Program-made: the position numbers and the translations under genes
The notes under the pieces: model-generated
What the model was told of the DNA's origin: nothing
Database searches by the model: none
What the model saw: only the letters and a program-made list of their open reading frames with translations
Assembly (NCBI GenBank): GCA_009760855.2
Contig: WPIO01000204.1
Span: 1-64,000, forward strand
Direction of reading: 5' to 3'
Source of the DNA: Cristatella mucedo
Taxonomy: Eukaryota; Bryozoa; Phylactolaemata; Cristatellidae
DNA length: 64,000 bases
Shown: positions 1 through 12,869 of the stretch, piece after piece
Layout: each line of letters starts with the position of its first letter
How positions within the stretch are numbered: the first letter of the stretch is position 1

Positions 1-92
1 CGTCTAACGAGAGGTCGCTTTGGAATATGACACCTAGATTTCGAGCTGATGCAACTGGAGATATGCTGGCAGATGCCAATTTGAGAAAGTCA
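1..92 (-). mobile_element. LINE-1 (L2/CR1-like) reverse transcriptase fragment, cut by window edge
   Basis: Read on the minus strand, this stretch matches 57195-57290 of the long LINE copy almost base for base, in the part coding for the region just after the RT palm. The match stops near base 92 on one side and runs off the window on the other. No intact reading frame is present. Confidence 0.85.
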
Positions 93-1100
93 TCGCTGTT
101 CCAGTATGAATAAACACTATGTTTTGCCCATAATCGGATTTGTTTTCTCGCTTAGTTTCGAAAAATTTGTCAATACCATTCTGTTATTGCATTCATGCAT
201 CAATGCTTTGGCGAATTGAGGTGCCGGACTGCTTGGATGGAGCAAAGGAAAGGTACAAAACATGAGTGTCAGCCAAATAGAAAGTGAAAAGCCTCGCTTG
301 GCATTGGCAATCACATCTACGGGAGGGAGAGTAATAAACGGTGAAAAGGACCGGACCTCGCACATGCCATGGATGGTACTCAAGATTTTAGAGTACTTAA
401 GATGATTGTGTGGCAATCGACCGTAAACACTCTGGAGCTCCCACTCAGCTAGGACCTGAACCCACTGAAGAGCCGTGCCAGTGATGACAGGTCGAGATGA
501 CGAGGCGATCTAGAAAGTACTTGTGATCGATGGTCTTCAAAAGCCTGCCGCAAAGCTCGAGCCGAAACAAGGGAGGGTACAACGACTACCGATGTCTGCA
601 ACTTCCTAAAGTAGGTCGGTGTATACCACAAGCGAATGCTGGACTCCGGTGGAGGTTGATTAGCTCTAAAGCCAAGACGGGAACTTACTAGCTAAGGTGT
701 GAGGTTTCGAATACGAGGTTCAGCTGTCTGCCACAGAACCGTTCCAGTGTCTTTGATAGGAATGGTTAGAAGGGAGGAGGGGCAGGTCGGTAGTTGCTTA
801 AGTCTCTTACGGGTTCAGTGTAGCTTTCTTCGAGAAGTGGACTGGACTACAGCTTTTTTGAAAGAGTGCTGGGCTGGGACCTGACCTGAGGGGCTTAGAC
901 ATATAATGAGTTGGTTACATATCAACAGCTATGTGCTGTTTTTGGGTTGTCCCATAAATATATTTCTAATTGCTTCGCATAACTTTGTGGAGTATTGAAT
1001 AGCATCGTAGAACTAACCCTCTTAATTACCCGAAAGCAATTAACGGCCAAACGCAGCGGCGGCCATAGTTGGGTACTTGCGCATATACCTGAGTGTTTCC
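93..1100. other. Intergenic stretch, nothing recognised
   Basis: Only short unrelated open frames occur, the longest about 100 codons. None resembles a known family and no repeat was recognised. Confidence 0.5.
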
Positions 1101-1234
1101 TATACTATAATATATATATATATATATGTATGTTATATATAGATATAGAATATATATCCTATATTATGTATATATGTATATATATACATATTGTATATAC
1201 TTTATATATATTATGTTTTTGTGTGTGTGTGGTG

Positions 1235-1265
<31 letters not shown>

Positions 1266-1296
1266 TGTGTGGGTGTGTGGTGTGTGTGGTGTCGTG
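1101..1296. repeat. Compound (TA)n / (GT)n microsatellite
   Basis: An interrupted TA-rich tract (1101-1218) passes directly into a GT tract (1219-1296) with GG interruptions. Cysteine/valine-rich and Tyr/Ile-rich frames across it come from the repeat only. Confidence 0.95.
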
Positions 1297-1367
1297 TATA
1301 AGGGGCTCAATATAATCTACTCCAACAAGCCCCTATCGATACTGTATTTAGAAAAGTTATCCAAATA

Positions 1368-1548
1368 CTAGCTTATTTAACAGCATATTTTTGCATCGCT
1401 ACAAAAGAGCCTTTACAGCTACTCCGTCGCTTACTAGTGGCAGGATAAAGGGGACTGCCCGCCCGCAGGATTCGAAACCCACGACCTCGGGACCGAGGTT
1501 GTAAAAGGCAACCCAACTCTACCTAGTGTGCCATCATGGCACAGCCAA
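1368..1548 (-). mobile_element. SINE-B copy (tRNA-like head, minus orientation)
   Basis: The left end carries the family terminus CTAGCTTATTTAACAG. The middle holds AAAAGAGCC and a run ending near GGATTCGAAACCC, which on the minus strand is an RNA polymerase III B-box-like GGGTTTCGAATCC. The right end ACCTAGTGTGCCATCATGGC corresponds to an A-box-like TGGCACACTAGGT. The same order of blocks occurs at 35270, 41886 and 47174, so this is a dispersed family. It is degenerate and not a functional tRNA gene. Confidence 0.8.
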
Positions 1549-4114
1549 CGCTAAATCCTTCAACTGCTCTTCCAGACTTGCAGTTTGCTTAATATGTTCG
1601 TATCGTATCTTTACGCTGATTAAATTGCATCCATCGTAACATGGCTGCCGCGTAACACGAGCAAGACGGTAAGAACTTGAAAGAAGAGAACGCCCCCAAC
1701 GAAGCAGGGCCCCATCATTGAGGACGCAAGCCTAAGCGTGCAGTGGCTACCTCGGCCTACGATCGGTCTTGTAACACGAATGTTCCGAGATACGAGCTGT
1801 CTCTGAGGCCAGAAGTTTATGCATTGAGTAGCGAAGCATAAAATTCGGCTTACGAGCCAGCTCAAGATACTCAAACGCTAGTTTGCCACAGCGAAAACGG
1901 TCAAATGCGTGTGGTTACTCAAGATCCAATAAGGGGTGTAAAGCAAAGCGAACAAACGACTCACGTTGCATGATGCTGCCTTACAGACCGAGATGTAACG
2001 CCAAGCACCCACGGACCTGTCTCGGTCACTCCCAGCCTGGCTCGGAGCGAGTCATAGTGGTGCTTGGACGTACCAAGATCACCAGACTCCGGTGTTAAAT
2101 CCGAATCTACTGGCAGGGAACCGCTGAGTACGTAACTGTACTTTATGTAGGCAATATAATCGTATGTGAGTTCATTGCATAAACGTAACAATCGGCGCGT
2201 CCGCGTAAACGGTGCTGGTAAAAAAACTTGGAAAAGCGAGGAAAGCCCGGCGGAAAAAATGGCTAAAATTCGGTGAATAAAAACTCAGATATTCAATTTC
2301 GTCCTTTCTCACTCTAACTCTATTAGCATTATCCAGTCATCTAGATCTTCCAACCGGTATCCTTGTTACATTTTTAGGAATTAATTAAAAACCGGTCTAT
2401 TTGCCAAGACATTTTTGTGTACTGGTTTTAGAAAAACAATATTCGATATTTATAAGTACAGTTTTTGTCAAGTTTAACAACACATGACAAAAAATGTGTT
2501 TTTTTGGGGGTCCGGAGCTGAGTAAAATGGCATTTCCAATTAAATTTCAACTGGAGGGAAAATTGATTTTGACATACGAGTAATTTGAGCTACAAGCTCT
2601 GGCACGCGCTGCGAAATTAAACTCGTCAAAGCCGAAGGTACAGTTGTGATTATCCTCTAGGATGGACTTTTTGGCAGTGATTACGCGCTGCGCTAAGTGT
2701 GAAGAACTTTCCAATAAATAAAGTGGATCCTTAAAAGCATTCGGAAGTAGAAGAAACCCGGTACGCTGTGAGCACAGGGCGCGACCGATTGGGGGAACAC
2801 GAAAGAAGCTTGACACGAGTTCACCAGTGGGCTTCGGATCCCGGCTTCTGGGATTTAGTACCCGACTTTCGCAGCCGAGCCGCGGTGGCGCTGCGTCAAA
2901 AAAAAGCCCCAGCGAACCGCTACGGCCTACGCCTCTGATCCGGTGGGGGATGCGTAGGACTTTATGCCGAAGTGACGCACACAGAGCGGATTTGGAAGGC
3001 TCAGTACTCGAGGAGTCGGTCGCCATATGCTCCCGTTTCTACAAGCGTACGTAACGTCGCCGAGAGGAGCGTTTTCCCGGTAACCAACTATCGGGGTGGG
3101 GGTACAAATCGTGTGGAGCGCGCCTTTGCGTCGCCTGACCCGCGAAAAGCCCATCGCACTATTCTATCCCTACGGACGAAGCCATCAGACTCATTTTATT
3201 GACCGCTGGAATATTTGTGCTAGGCTGAATCAGTTGTCGTTGAAACGAGTCGCTGCTTGTTTGTGCAAGCCTGAAGTGAGTCTAGGGCCTTCTGGCCCCC
3301 ACTCAGGTTTGCGCGTCACTGTGCCCAACTCCATTGTTCGATGTGTGGGCGTTGGTAGGGGGACTTTCCTGTTCACGCATTCTTAGCCGTTCTTATAATC
3401 ATGATATTAATGAGTCCGCTGAATTATCTGCAGATAAAAGCCCCCTCACGAATATACGCCCTGACACCAATCCATACATGTGCCCTGTCCTTTCTCTTAA
3501 AAAAACCAGGAACCTGATAGATATGCTGGTTATATGAAGGAGCTTACAAACTTTGTCGATCCGTCTGCGTGCAAATGCAAGGCTATCTATAAACAAGCTC
3601 AAATTCTGCTGTCAACAGTCTTTTATACACTAACTTGACTCCAATTCCCATTGTTATTAGACCTGCTAGATAGGAGGATCTAGACAACACGTACCGCACA
3701 TTGCTAAGTCAGGCGCGTGTGAAGTAAACATAGGGTCAGCAGAATCCAGTGCCTTAATTACGCAGAGGCACGCACTGAAGATTATCCGAGATAGATGACT
3801 CAGCGGCTGCTGGAAGCGCACTACATCTCGCAGGGCGGCGGCAAATAAGCGAATACTTGCACACAGCGGAGGACCGAATTCAGTATGTTCGGTTTCGATT
3901 GATGGAGTTGTACCTAAAGCGTGCCCGTAGGAATGGCAAGGAAGATTGATCAAGGCGACGGCTGAAACAATAGGTGGTGTACCAATACATACTGCAATTT
4001 TGTTTATTCGGCAGCAATGTAACGATCATCACTGAGGGGTACGTCCTATAACGGGCGAAAGAGTCAGCTACCCTCCGCATAAACTCCAATTCCAGCAGTC
4101 ACAGAACCTTCAGG

Positions 4115-4154
4115 CCGTCTCTCCGTCTCTCCGTCTCTCCGTCTCATCCGTCTA
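4115..4154. repeat. 8-bp tandem repeat (CCGTCTCT)
   Basis: Three perfect units of CCGTCTCT are followed by two altered units, in a wider pyrimidine-rich stretch that runs to about 4200. Confidence 0.85.
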
Positions 4155-5053
4155 TCCTCGCCCTCTCCTACTCTATCCTCTATTCTCTTTTGTTGTATCT
4201 TGTCAGGATTACAAATCATTTGAACTGTGACAAAAATTGGGTGAAGATCTCTGAAATGTCAAAAAAACTCGCGGTTCCCTAATTCTAGTGTGTAGTGAAT
4301 GCAACATAAACTAGTCGAGGTATACTCGTCTGGCAAGAGACGTAACTGGGGGGCTGCGGCCCGAATTACGTCCGCGGCCCAAGCGACGGATGCCATGTTA
4401 GAAGAGAAACCCGTTATGAAATGCTTACTGTGGAGGGGGCAGGAAGTTATTCACGCGAATGCTTGCACTCTTCTGGACTGACCCTGCATGCACTTCGGCA
4501 TTAAGCGGCGGCGTGGGCCAAAGCTGGACGGGAGGGTAGTGGGGCCGGAGCGACTTCATGGCTGCAAAAACTAGGATCCTTGACGGAGTACGGCCAGCTG
4601 TACTGCTAACATGCCTCGGCCCCACCGAGATAAGTGACGCTTGGCTGAATGGAAAGTAAGCGATAATTTATCGAGGAATTTTAAGCTGTATTTGAATGAC
4701 TCAGATCGCGGCTACTTCAATTTACTAACGTAGGCGCTCCTAGAGCAGCAGCGGACGCAGCGACCATGGGAACTGCAGACCTACAACTGGCAGCTGCTTG
4801 CGGTTCCGGCGGCAGTGCTCTACGGCAAGAATGGAGCGAGCTTTTAGAGTGAATGGCAAGAATAACCATTGAATATACAATGTTCACCCCAGCCCCTTGT
4901 ACGGCCAGTTGTCGAGGCGATCGCCAGTAAAACGCCCGTACTCCTCGCTCAGTCGTGCTGCCGTTCGCTGGTCTAAACGCCCCGCGCTAAGCCGGGTGGT
5001 CGGCGCCCGGGTTTCTATGCCAGAGTCCCGCGAAGCTGCCGCTGGGCGAGCAC

Positions 5054-5084
5054 GCTGCTGCTGCTGCAGCTGCTAGCTGCTGCC
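5054..5084. repeat. Short interrupted CTG/CAG repeat
   Basis: Repeated CTG triplets are broken by CAG and TAG, giving a self-complementary GCAGCTGC core. It lies in a GC-rich patch (about 4900-5200) with no identifiable gene. Confidence 0.75.
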
Positions 5085-6559
5085 TGCTCGCAGTCAAACC
5101 TCGCTTGTCGGCGAGGCGCTGACGCGGGGCTGCCCATAGAGGGCCTGCCTGCAAAGATTCCCCGTCCCGTGCCGCCAATGGAAGAGTAGTCCCCTGCTGT
5201 GCGGTTGCAGAATGGGGCTGATTGAGCGAAAACAAAGAATTGCCTACCTCGATGTGATCCCCACATATTCTAATCATTTAAGATTGTAACCCGACGCATC
5301 TCTACTTCAAAAATTCATTTGCCTGGTATTTTTTAAATGGCCAACGTCTTTTGTTTTTTGCGTTCTCCAAGCACGTGCTCTGGCCGATGATGTTCCACAC
5401 CAATATGCGGACGGAAAACTTCTTGGGACCTTGGCTGAAAGATTCGTGACTATAAAAAAAAAAAAAACGTCCGAGACCGAGTTGTGCATTGTAAAAAAGG
5501 TCCTCGCTAGACCGTTCTTTTTAATACCATGCTTTCCCCCCCCCCCAATTGGATTAGGTCTCGTTTATGTTGTGATTCACGGTTTTTGTACAGGTTATTG
5601 TTTTTAATACAAACAATTGCTTTCAACCAGTTGGCGGAAAGTAACGGAGGTAGGGAAGCGAAGTGGCTACCGATAAAGATAAGGAACGAGGAATCGCAAG
5701 TCTTCATTCCAAACGTGCAGGCGCCGGCTGAGAAGGAATTGAAAACCATGTGCCAATCTCATCCTTTTTTTTCCACTCATAGCGTTAATTTCTTTGTAGG
5801 CATAATTAATAATTATATTAATTTGTATGGCACCCGTAGAGAGAACCACATCTCCTTACAGGGAACCTGTTAAATATGCCGTCAGTAAAGCCACTGTTCG
5901 GTATGGTTAGTGATAACATCGCACCAGCATCAGTACGGGTTCGCACACAACAAGGGACAATACACACTCTGACCAAAGCAAATTCTGTGAGAAAACAAGT
6001 GCGGTTTTTAGCTTCTGCTTAAGGTAATCAAGGCAAATAGAATGTCCGTGACTTCAGACGGGAGTACTCCTCCTCCCCATGTTTGGGGAGCATTCGGAAC
6101 TTAAGGCAGAGTTTCCAAAGGATTTGGAGAGATCTGGTAGGAGACCCTGAGATTATAATATAGTTAGTAACAAAGGTAGCTGAGTGGTACATTTACGTCG
6201 AGTATCAGATTTAAAAAGCACGTTTTTGAATACATAACATTGTAAGTATGGGCTTCTGCTGCGATGGGAGCCGGTGGCAAGGTTCAGGGAGAAGAGGCTG
6301 AAACGCTGCCGCCTGCGACCCCCCAAACACAAAAAGCCTTGCTGCAGAGTTTTGGCAACCAACTGACCTAAGTTATTGTACGGGCCGGAAAGACCTGAAA
6401 ATAGCTGCTTTCCTGAAGTTGAGAGGATGTCACAAATGCACATACCGATTTGGATGATACATATCTATTTAAGCAGGCCTGAATTTTTCGCAACAGTGCG
6501 TCTTTCAAGTAGGCTGTCTTGTTTGTGGAGCTGACGATGGTCATCTAGTAAACGCTCAC

Positions 6560-6645
6560 TTTATGACAGGCACTGAGATTTCGTACTGAGACTACAGGAG
6601 ATATGTTGAAGGAGTCAATTTTGAGGCATAGGCTGTCGCAATTCA
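6560..6645 (-). mobile_element. Highly diverged LINE-1 RT fragment
   Basis: On the minus strand the segment keeps the order of blocks seen at 57195-57270 (CTCAAAATTG...AGATAT/CATATC...CGAAATCT) with many substitutions. It is the same region of the element as the fragment at the window start, but older. Confidence 0.6.
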
Positions 6646-6869
6646 AAAGAGGTAATTCTAGATTTTTCAAAAAATATTAGAGATGATTTTGTGATCATTC
6701 AATTGGAACAAAGTTTGTTGCCATTCAAACGCGGAATGACAGTGACACAAGCAGAAAAGGAGTTGAGAGTGTCTGGCGAGCTGGAGGGTATCGAGGGGAT
6801 CGAATGAGGTGTCCGATCAAAATGTCTGATAGAGAAGAATGCCTAGATTATGCTTGGTGATTACATCGG

Positions 6870-6871
<2 letters not shown>

Positions 6872-6917
<46 letters not shown>

Positions 6918-6919
6918 TG

Positions 6920-6994
<75 letters not shown>
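6872..6994. repeat. (GA)n next to (GT)n microsatellite
   Basis: A pure GA tract (6872-6914) is followed, after four bases, by a nearly pure GT tract (6918-6994). Confidence 0.97.
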
Positions 6995-6996
<2 letters not shown>

Positions 6997-7288
6997 TAAT
7001 GGTGAAAAGAAGTGAACTAAGCACTGAGCCTTGGGGTAACTCGTACTATAAAAGGCTTGTCAGATGATACTCGCTGTACAGCAGGCATTGAGGTAATTCA
7101 TCACCTAGTCGTTTGAATGCGTCATCTTGATAAGTTTAAATACGCTTAACACACATTTGACCTCCGTAGAGCTGACTAAGCTCAGATTTAATTGCCAAGG
7201 GTCAACCCAGGGGTCAGTGTTACCACTAGCTCTGCTGCGATCTACTTTTCTGCGTGTTCGGCGGCCTCCACTATCTCGGCTATCCATT

Positions 7289-7316
7289 TCTCTCTCTGCT
7301 CTCTCTCTCTCTCTCT

Positions 7317-7358
<42 letters not shown>
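7289..7358. repeat. (CT)n microsatellite
   Basis: CT repeats with two single-base interruptions. The Ser/Leu-rich plus-strand frames and Arg/Glu-rich minus-strand frames over it are repeat artefacts. Confidence 0.97.
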
Positions 7359-7364
<6 letters not shown>

Positions 7365-8434
7365 CGCTCGTCGCTCTCTTCCTCTTCTCTCCTCGCAGCT
7401 CTGGAGCAGCCAAACATGAGCAGCTACGACACTGACGTGTCCAGCTCAGCTCGCCTGCGTTGCCTGAGTGTAAGTACAGCCGTGCGCCACTGCCACAACT
7501 CGCCTCTGGGGGCATCGTTCATCGATTCTTCGTTTCGCCTTCGTCACGCCAGAGCCCCCTACGGCGGGATGTCCTGATGTTGACTCGACTGGCAAATCTC
7601 AGTGACCGACCCCACTAGCGCTACTTCGGCTACTTTCTGCTTTCGCGTCGGTACAATGGTACAGGATGACGCCAGATAGTTACCAGAATACGTAAACTCG
7701 AAACCCGTCTGTGCCCTGATCCTCTACCGAGAGTCTGTGAAAATTGGAACTCGGTGTGCAGTGAAGATACACTCAGCCATATGTGGGCGACGAAGCGACA
7801 ACAAAAATTGCCAACCGATGAAGTAGTGAGCTACGCTGGCGGCGAACCATTCCTCCGGTTTAAATGTAAACAAACGCTCAAAATCCCAGTCACCAGGATC
7901 AAACCCCTACATGCCTGCAATCGCTAGTAATGGTCCCGACCTCGAAAGCGGACTGATACGGCTTTCCCGCAAGATATGAGCTGCTAGATGAGTAGCTACA
8001 GAAACTACGCAACTGAACTTTTGCGAGATTGCGCGGCTTTTCATCTGCCGTAGGTTTGATCTCTCGCTCTCGAAGCGTCATCACAGATCATGCCAGTTGC
8101 CACATTGCAGCTGGATCTTAGCGGGGCAAAAGGTATTCACTTCTTCACTACGGGTCGTTGGTTTCGAGTCCTCAGAAGGTACTCGAGTCTTGCAGAAGGG
8201 CGAACCTTTATTGCTACAACGGTGAGGTTATAGCCGTTAAAAGAAACTTCTGACGATAAATGGCGCTGAGATCATTTATCTTTTATTATTTTTGTTATTA
8301 TGCCCATTTCTCAGTGACCTGCACTAGCTCAATCAAAAGCAGCGTATGACTTCGGGACCTGTGTCTGTCAGATGCTGCTGCTAATCGGAGGCTAGAGCAA
8401 TGTTCCACCTGCTCCTGTGACTCAAATGGTTTAG
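7359..8434. other. Intergenic stretch, nothing recognised
   Basis: Only short unrelated open frames were seen. No homology to the repeats elsewhere in the window was noticed. Confidence 0.45.
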
Positions 8435-8785
8435 CTGATGCCTCGAGACAACTCAATCCTTCGGAGGCCCAGTGATTTAATTCATATGCTCCCAAAGCCC
8501 TAAAACTCACTCCCGACTGATGTCACTGAGCAAGAGACATTTAAAAAGAAGCTAAACTGCACCTGTTTCCTCATAGCATTTGATTAGTCCTTGTGAGTTT
8601 TTCCTTTGAGATACCAAAAACGTGGTGACTTGGTACCACTAACCTGTGTGCTTTCCCTATGAAACTTGCTGTGTCACGCCACAACCATGTCATGATCCTG
8701 TGCCTTCCTTCTCATTTGTTAGTTGCTGAGAAGGTATCAGCTTCTCTAAGGGCGCTATGCTAAATTACCAGCATTATAGTAGTCT
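8435..8785 (+). mobile_element. LINE-1 3' end, diverged
   Basis: The order of blocks matches 57740-58080: remnants of the last coding segment (TATGCTCCCAAAGCC), the ACATTTAAAAAGAAGCT stretch, the 3' untranslated part, and the terminal hairpin remnant ending AGGGCGCTATG. Substitutions and small indels are frequent, so this is an old copy. Confidence 0.75.
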
Positions 8786-9642
8786 CTCTGCCTGAGCTAC
8801 TAAAGAGTTGCAGTCCCGAGACTTTCTAGGAGCCTTACTTTGACATATCTCTCACGTCTGAACTTTTAAAGCTCAGGCGTGGCATTTTATTCCCTCGGGC
8901 GCAACTTTGAGTGGCCGATTCTTCCGCTTTCTCTATCTCGTCAATGCTCAGCTTCGCTCTTACCTACTAACGCTATGAGCGATTTCTACCTTCCTAGATT
9001 CTTGGCTAATGCGGCGTATTAATCATACCCAGCCAGATCGTGTCGTCTGCTGCGCGGTGTCCCCTAAATACAGATTAATATTATGGCCTCCACATGAGGT
9101 CTCGCTGTCTGCAGTACCATATTGCCTCTCACTGTTCCAAAGCGGATCCCTAGTTGCCAGATCGAGCACTCCCGAATCAGACTGTGGTGCTTTAATTCAA
9201 ATCAACTGAGGCAAGAGGCGACAGCATTAGCTACTGAAAGCCAAAGTCTTTGCAGACTTGGGGACAGCTGCACCCTGACCCGACCCAGGCTCATGCCAAT
9301 GAAGCGCATATTTTTATAACCTGCTAGCGTAGCTGAGCTCTGGAGATATCAGCGCTTTGTTCGGCTTCCGAGTCGATGCCGAAAGTACGATGGCGAAGAC
9401 TACTATATTACAGCTGAAGCTGCAAAGCGCGAAAATGCGATTCACCCGACCTGTTTTTCTGATCAGTGAAATTGATTTCTGCTGTCGAACGTCTCCCGGA
9501 GAACCAAAGTCAGCGGTTCCGGCTGTTGCGAAAGCAAAATTTCTTCTGCGTGAGACTGGCACTTTTATCCACTCTCCGCATTTCAGTTTGGTCGAACGAA
9601 ACTGGCTCGAGAGAAGCCCATCAGCGCTGGCCCTAATTTCCA
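8786..9642. other. Intergenic stretch, nothing recognised
   Basis: Two overlapping frames of about 100 and 82 codons on opposite strands (9314-9662) cover part of it. Neither resembles a known protein. Confidence 0.4.
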
Positions 9643-10014
9643 GAATAATAATAATGCCTTGATAAAAGCACCCTCCAGGGAACTCAGTCTCTTTCTAGGC
9701 GCTTTTATTTGTGCAGAGAAACGCTGATTGAATGGTGAGTAATGTTATGTCGACAGCTAAACATGAATAACGCTTAGTGGTGACATGCAGCAGGGCGGCA
9801 TGCAAGTGTCGTTAGTGGCAGCATGCTCAGTGATCAGCACCTAAACGCACGTGAAGGACGAATTACAGCGACCCACTAAAAATGCTGTCCTAAACCGGTG
9901 TGCTTACAGTTTCTTTTAAAAAGTGGACAAGTCAGGGGATCGCTGTGAGCGCAGGGTCAGGTGGGTTCCAGAGCTTTAGGAGCATCACGAACTAAATGCG
10001 AGTCTCCAGAGAAG
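9643..10014 (-). mobile_element. LINE-1 3' end, minus orientation
   Basis: It starts with the AATAATAATAAT tail, then the terminal hairpin in reverse (9661-9711), then the 3' untranslated region with GACCCACTAAAAATGCTGTCC, and ends in the last codons of the RT frame. It parallels the copy at 31672-32392 but is shorter and more diverged. Confidence 0.85.
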
Positions 10015-10659
10015 TTTCCCGTTGCATTAAAGCAATGCAGCTCCACTCACTACTCTTCATACGCCTTAAGTGGATTGTGAACGGGGTTTCAACCATCTGT
10101 TAGGAGGCAGAGGCAGCATCCACGCCCGGAGCAGAATCAGCCGAAGCACAGCCATCGAAAATAGCTCAAGTCCCAACCGGCCGCGCGATCAATGCCCGGC
10201 GAAGCGCTTCAACGTCGTCACGTGCTGCGATTTTTAGGGTGCGGCACTAAACCACGCAGGTTTGCCGACAGTCAGCGGAGACGGCGGTGGCGACGAAGAT
10301 CGCGCGTTCCTTAAAAATTGCATGCCATCCGTGGTGCGGGTGGATTTGACGGCAACGGAGGGGGCTATAAGTATACCGGTACCAGCCACAGCGCCTCGCT
10401 CTTCGTACTAGACTACGCGCTATAGCATAGCTCAGCCCAACTGCCAAAGGCACTGCTGGGTGGCTTTTTGCACGGCTTCAGTCTTTTCAGGTTACCTGAT
10501 CCACGGGTGATGACACAACCGGTCCCAATGTTCAATATAGTACATTGATGTATTCAAAGTACCGCCGAACAATAAAAATTTCTCTGCAGTCATCTGGCAG
10601 TACGTACCACGCCGTCACGCTTCACTTCCGGAAGCCCTGTACTGCTTACTTGCGATTTA

Positions 10660-10830
10660 TCATTGCAGTGACATGTCAGGATGTAATTCTGGACGTTCAT
10701 TCATGTTGTTTTTATCAACATGACGTCACACTCAACATTCAATCGCTTTCCCTTTGCAAAGCAAATGTAGCGCCACAAAAGAGTTGAGGTTCCCTGAGGC
10801 GCTCATGTGCCATTATTGTATTATTATACA
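10660..10830 (+). mobile_element. LINE-1 terminal 3' fragment
   Basis: It contains the conserved 3' block (CATTCAATCGCTTTCCCTTTG), a damaged terminal hairpin with GCGCC and GAGGCGC arms, and an ATTATTGTATTATTAT tail. Confidence 0.8.
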
Positions 10831-12869
10831 GAGCTTTTCTGGCTTTTTCGATCAAATAGTAAGCGAGCGTGTGACATCCAGGCGACGTCTCTGGCTATGC
10901 AGGCTGGATATCGATAGGTCTTGATTGGTTTTTCCTTGTGGTAAGGGTGACCCTGCACTACCGCCACCTCTGAAAATCCGCAGCTTAGAGCCTTTGGGAG
11001 CTCAACGCACTGGGCAGCAAAGAGGGGGCAGGGCGGCGGCAGCTGGCGCGTCAGAAAGTCAGTAGGGGTCACGCGGGGCTGTAACCACCTCAAAAGGTGA
11101 CATGCGGATACGCTGCTCGCTATTCCGACTGCACCCCTCTATAGAAACACGAGGCTGCTACATGCACTTGCGGAGAGGAGAGCGAATTCTGAATCGATTT
11201 CTTCGCGGAGGTAAATACTTCATGACGCTTTGTAGTTGCAGAATTTCCGGGATCGACTGCTTTGAGGAGCCACGTTTGTATGCCCCGGCTACGCGTCTTT
11301 CGCTTACTTCTTGCTCGGTGCATACAGCTCGAGTAGTATATATCCACGGTTTTTCCACACTCATCGGGTACACAATTCTGGGAGTAGTGACCGTTAAAAA
11401 ACCGCATCTACTTGCAGCAGGCTAAGGCAGTGTACACCAGTGGTGCGTCTTAATCGTTGCATGGTCGGCCATCGGCTTAGTCAGGCTACACCACTGTTTT
11501 CCAGTTTGCTGCTCGTGCGGGCACGCTCGCTGCTGTTGCTTGAGTAACTCGTTTTATTGGCGGCTTTGTAATTCACGCGCGTGCACTCGCGCCCTGCTGT
11601 GTTGCTGCATGTTCTTGCATGCAGAAGTGTCACATGACGAGAGCGTTGACTAAATGTATCGTTAGACAGCCGAACTAAATCGCTTTTCGGGTCCACTACC
11701 GAAGTCGGCGGCTCCTCCCACCCTCTCGGTATTTCGCTGTCACGTGGCTTCAAGAATCGCCGTTCGTAATGCACCCTGCAAAATCACAGCGGAGCTCGCA
11801 GCTGGCAGTTCAGTTGTGCTTCCCTGTTTCCTCAATGTAAGTATAGATACACCGGCATAAGCGTTAGATGTACACAACTCTCCGACATGCATTGAAAAGC
11901 TTAGCTGAAGCCACGACAGCCAAGCCAGTTTCGGAGATGCCTCGTCGATAAGCCGGCTGTTGGGACAGCGACCGGACTAAGCAGCTTAGGGACTTCAAAT
12001 CAGGTCACTGCTTCATGGGAAAGAGGCTGACTAGCTGTCAAATTTCCCCACCAGGGAGCTCGCTCCAGCATGCTCCAGCTGGCTTTGTATTGAAGGAGTA
12101 TACCGCTCGATGATTCGGTATGACAGCAAGCGGAAGCCCGCGGGTGTCAGATGCAATACAACGTGATCTCTGCACTGTAGCTCCTCTGAGCCGCATAGAA
12201 TGATTGGTCTCTCACAGCAGAGCGTTTTCCCGTAGCTACAATCGAAGCGAAGCGGCTTTCGTTGGGCTATACCGGAGCCCATCATTAAGGCACTGAACTT
12301 ATTCGCCAGCATGTCGCCGCTTGATAAGAGAGCTTGGGTTAACAAAGAGTGAGTACAGGCGCATAGTCTCGATCACCATGTCAAAGGAACGTTTCTAGTG
12401 ATCTGCCTTGCAATGGCTGACTCTTTCAGTCGCCTAGCTCCTTGTAAAGCCTCTTTGAAGAGAAAGAATCGAAAACTTGAAGTCTTGCTGTCATGGGTGA
12501 AGCTAACACCTTGTCAAACATTGGAAAAGATGTCAGTGTTCCACACATGAGCAAAGATTTTAAATACCATGAGAGCGAAAGGAAAGCACATGTGGTAAGC
12601 ACAAACACAATCCGAAAAGATTGTGATTGTGGCTTTAGATACTACTGAGTGCGTTTTACTGAGCTATTACTTTCTTAGTCTGATGCTTATGCTTTGCGTG
12701 TCATTTATTTTGCAGTTTTGGAGCGTTACAAAATATAACAGTTCTTGAATAACATTTCAGCTCAAGATGAGTGATAAAGTGTGCAAGACTTCACCTCCTT
12801 TTCAGCTTCCACATGGCATATTGCTCGAAAATGCGCTTACCTCAGGCAGGGATACTATCTATCGATCGA
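10831..12869. other. Intergenic stretch, nothing recognised
   Basis: Open frames of about 90-107 codons occur on both strands (10824-12345), overlapping each other and without recognisable domains or splice architecture. Confidence 0.4.

Larger units (their letters stand above)
1549..6559. other. Intergenic stretch without recognised genes
   Basis: About 5 kb with scattered frames up to 159 codons (minus strand, 2547-3026). None shows a recognisable domain, a repeated copy elsewhere in the window, or convincing splice-site context. Only the small repeats listed separately stand out. Confidence 0.5.

Noticed and set aside
2547-3026. 159-codon minus-strand frame
   Set aside because: Overlapped by several other frames on both strands, with no recognisable motif.
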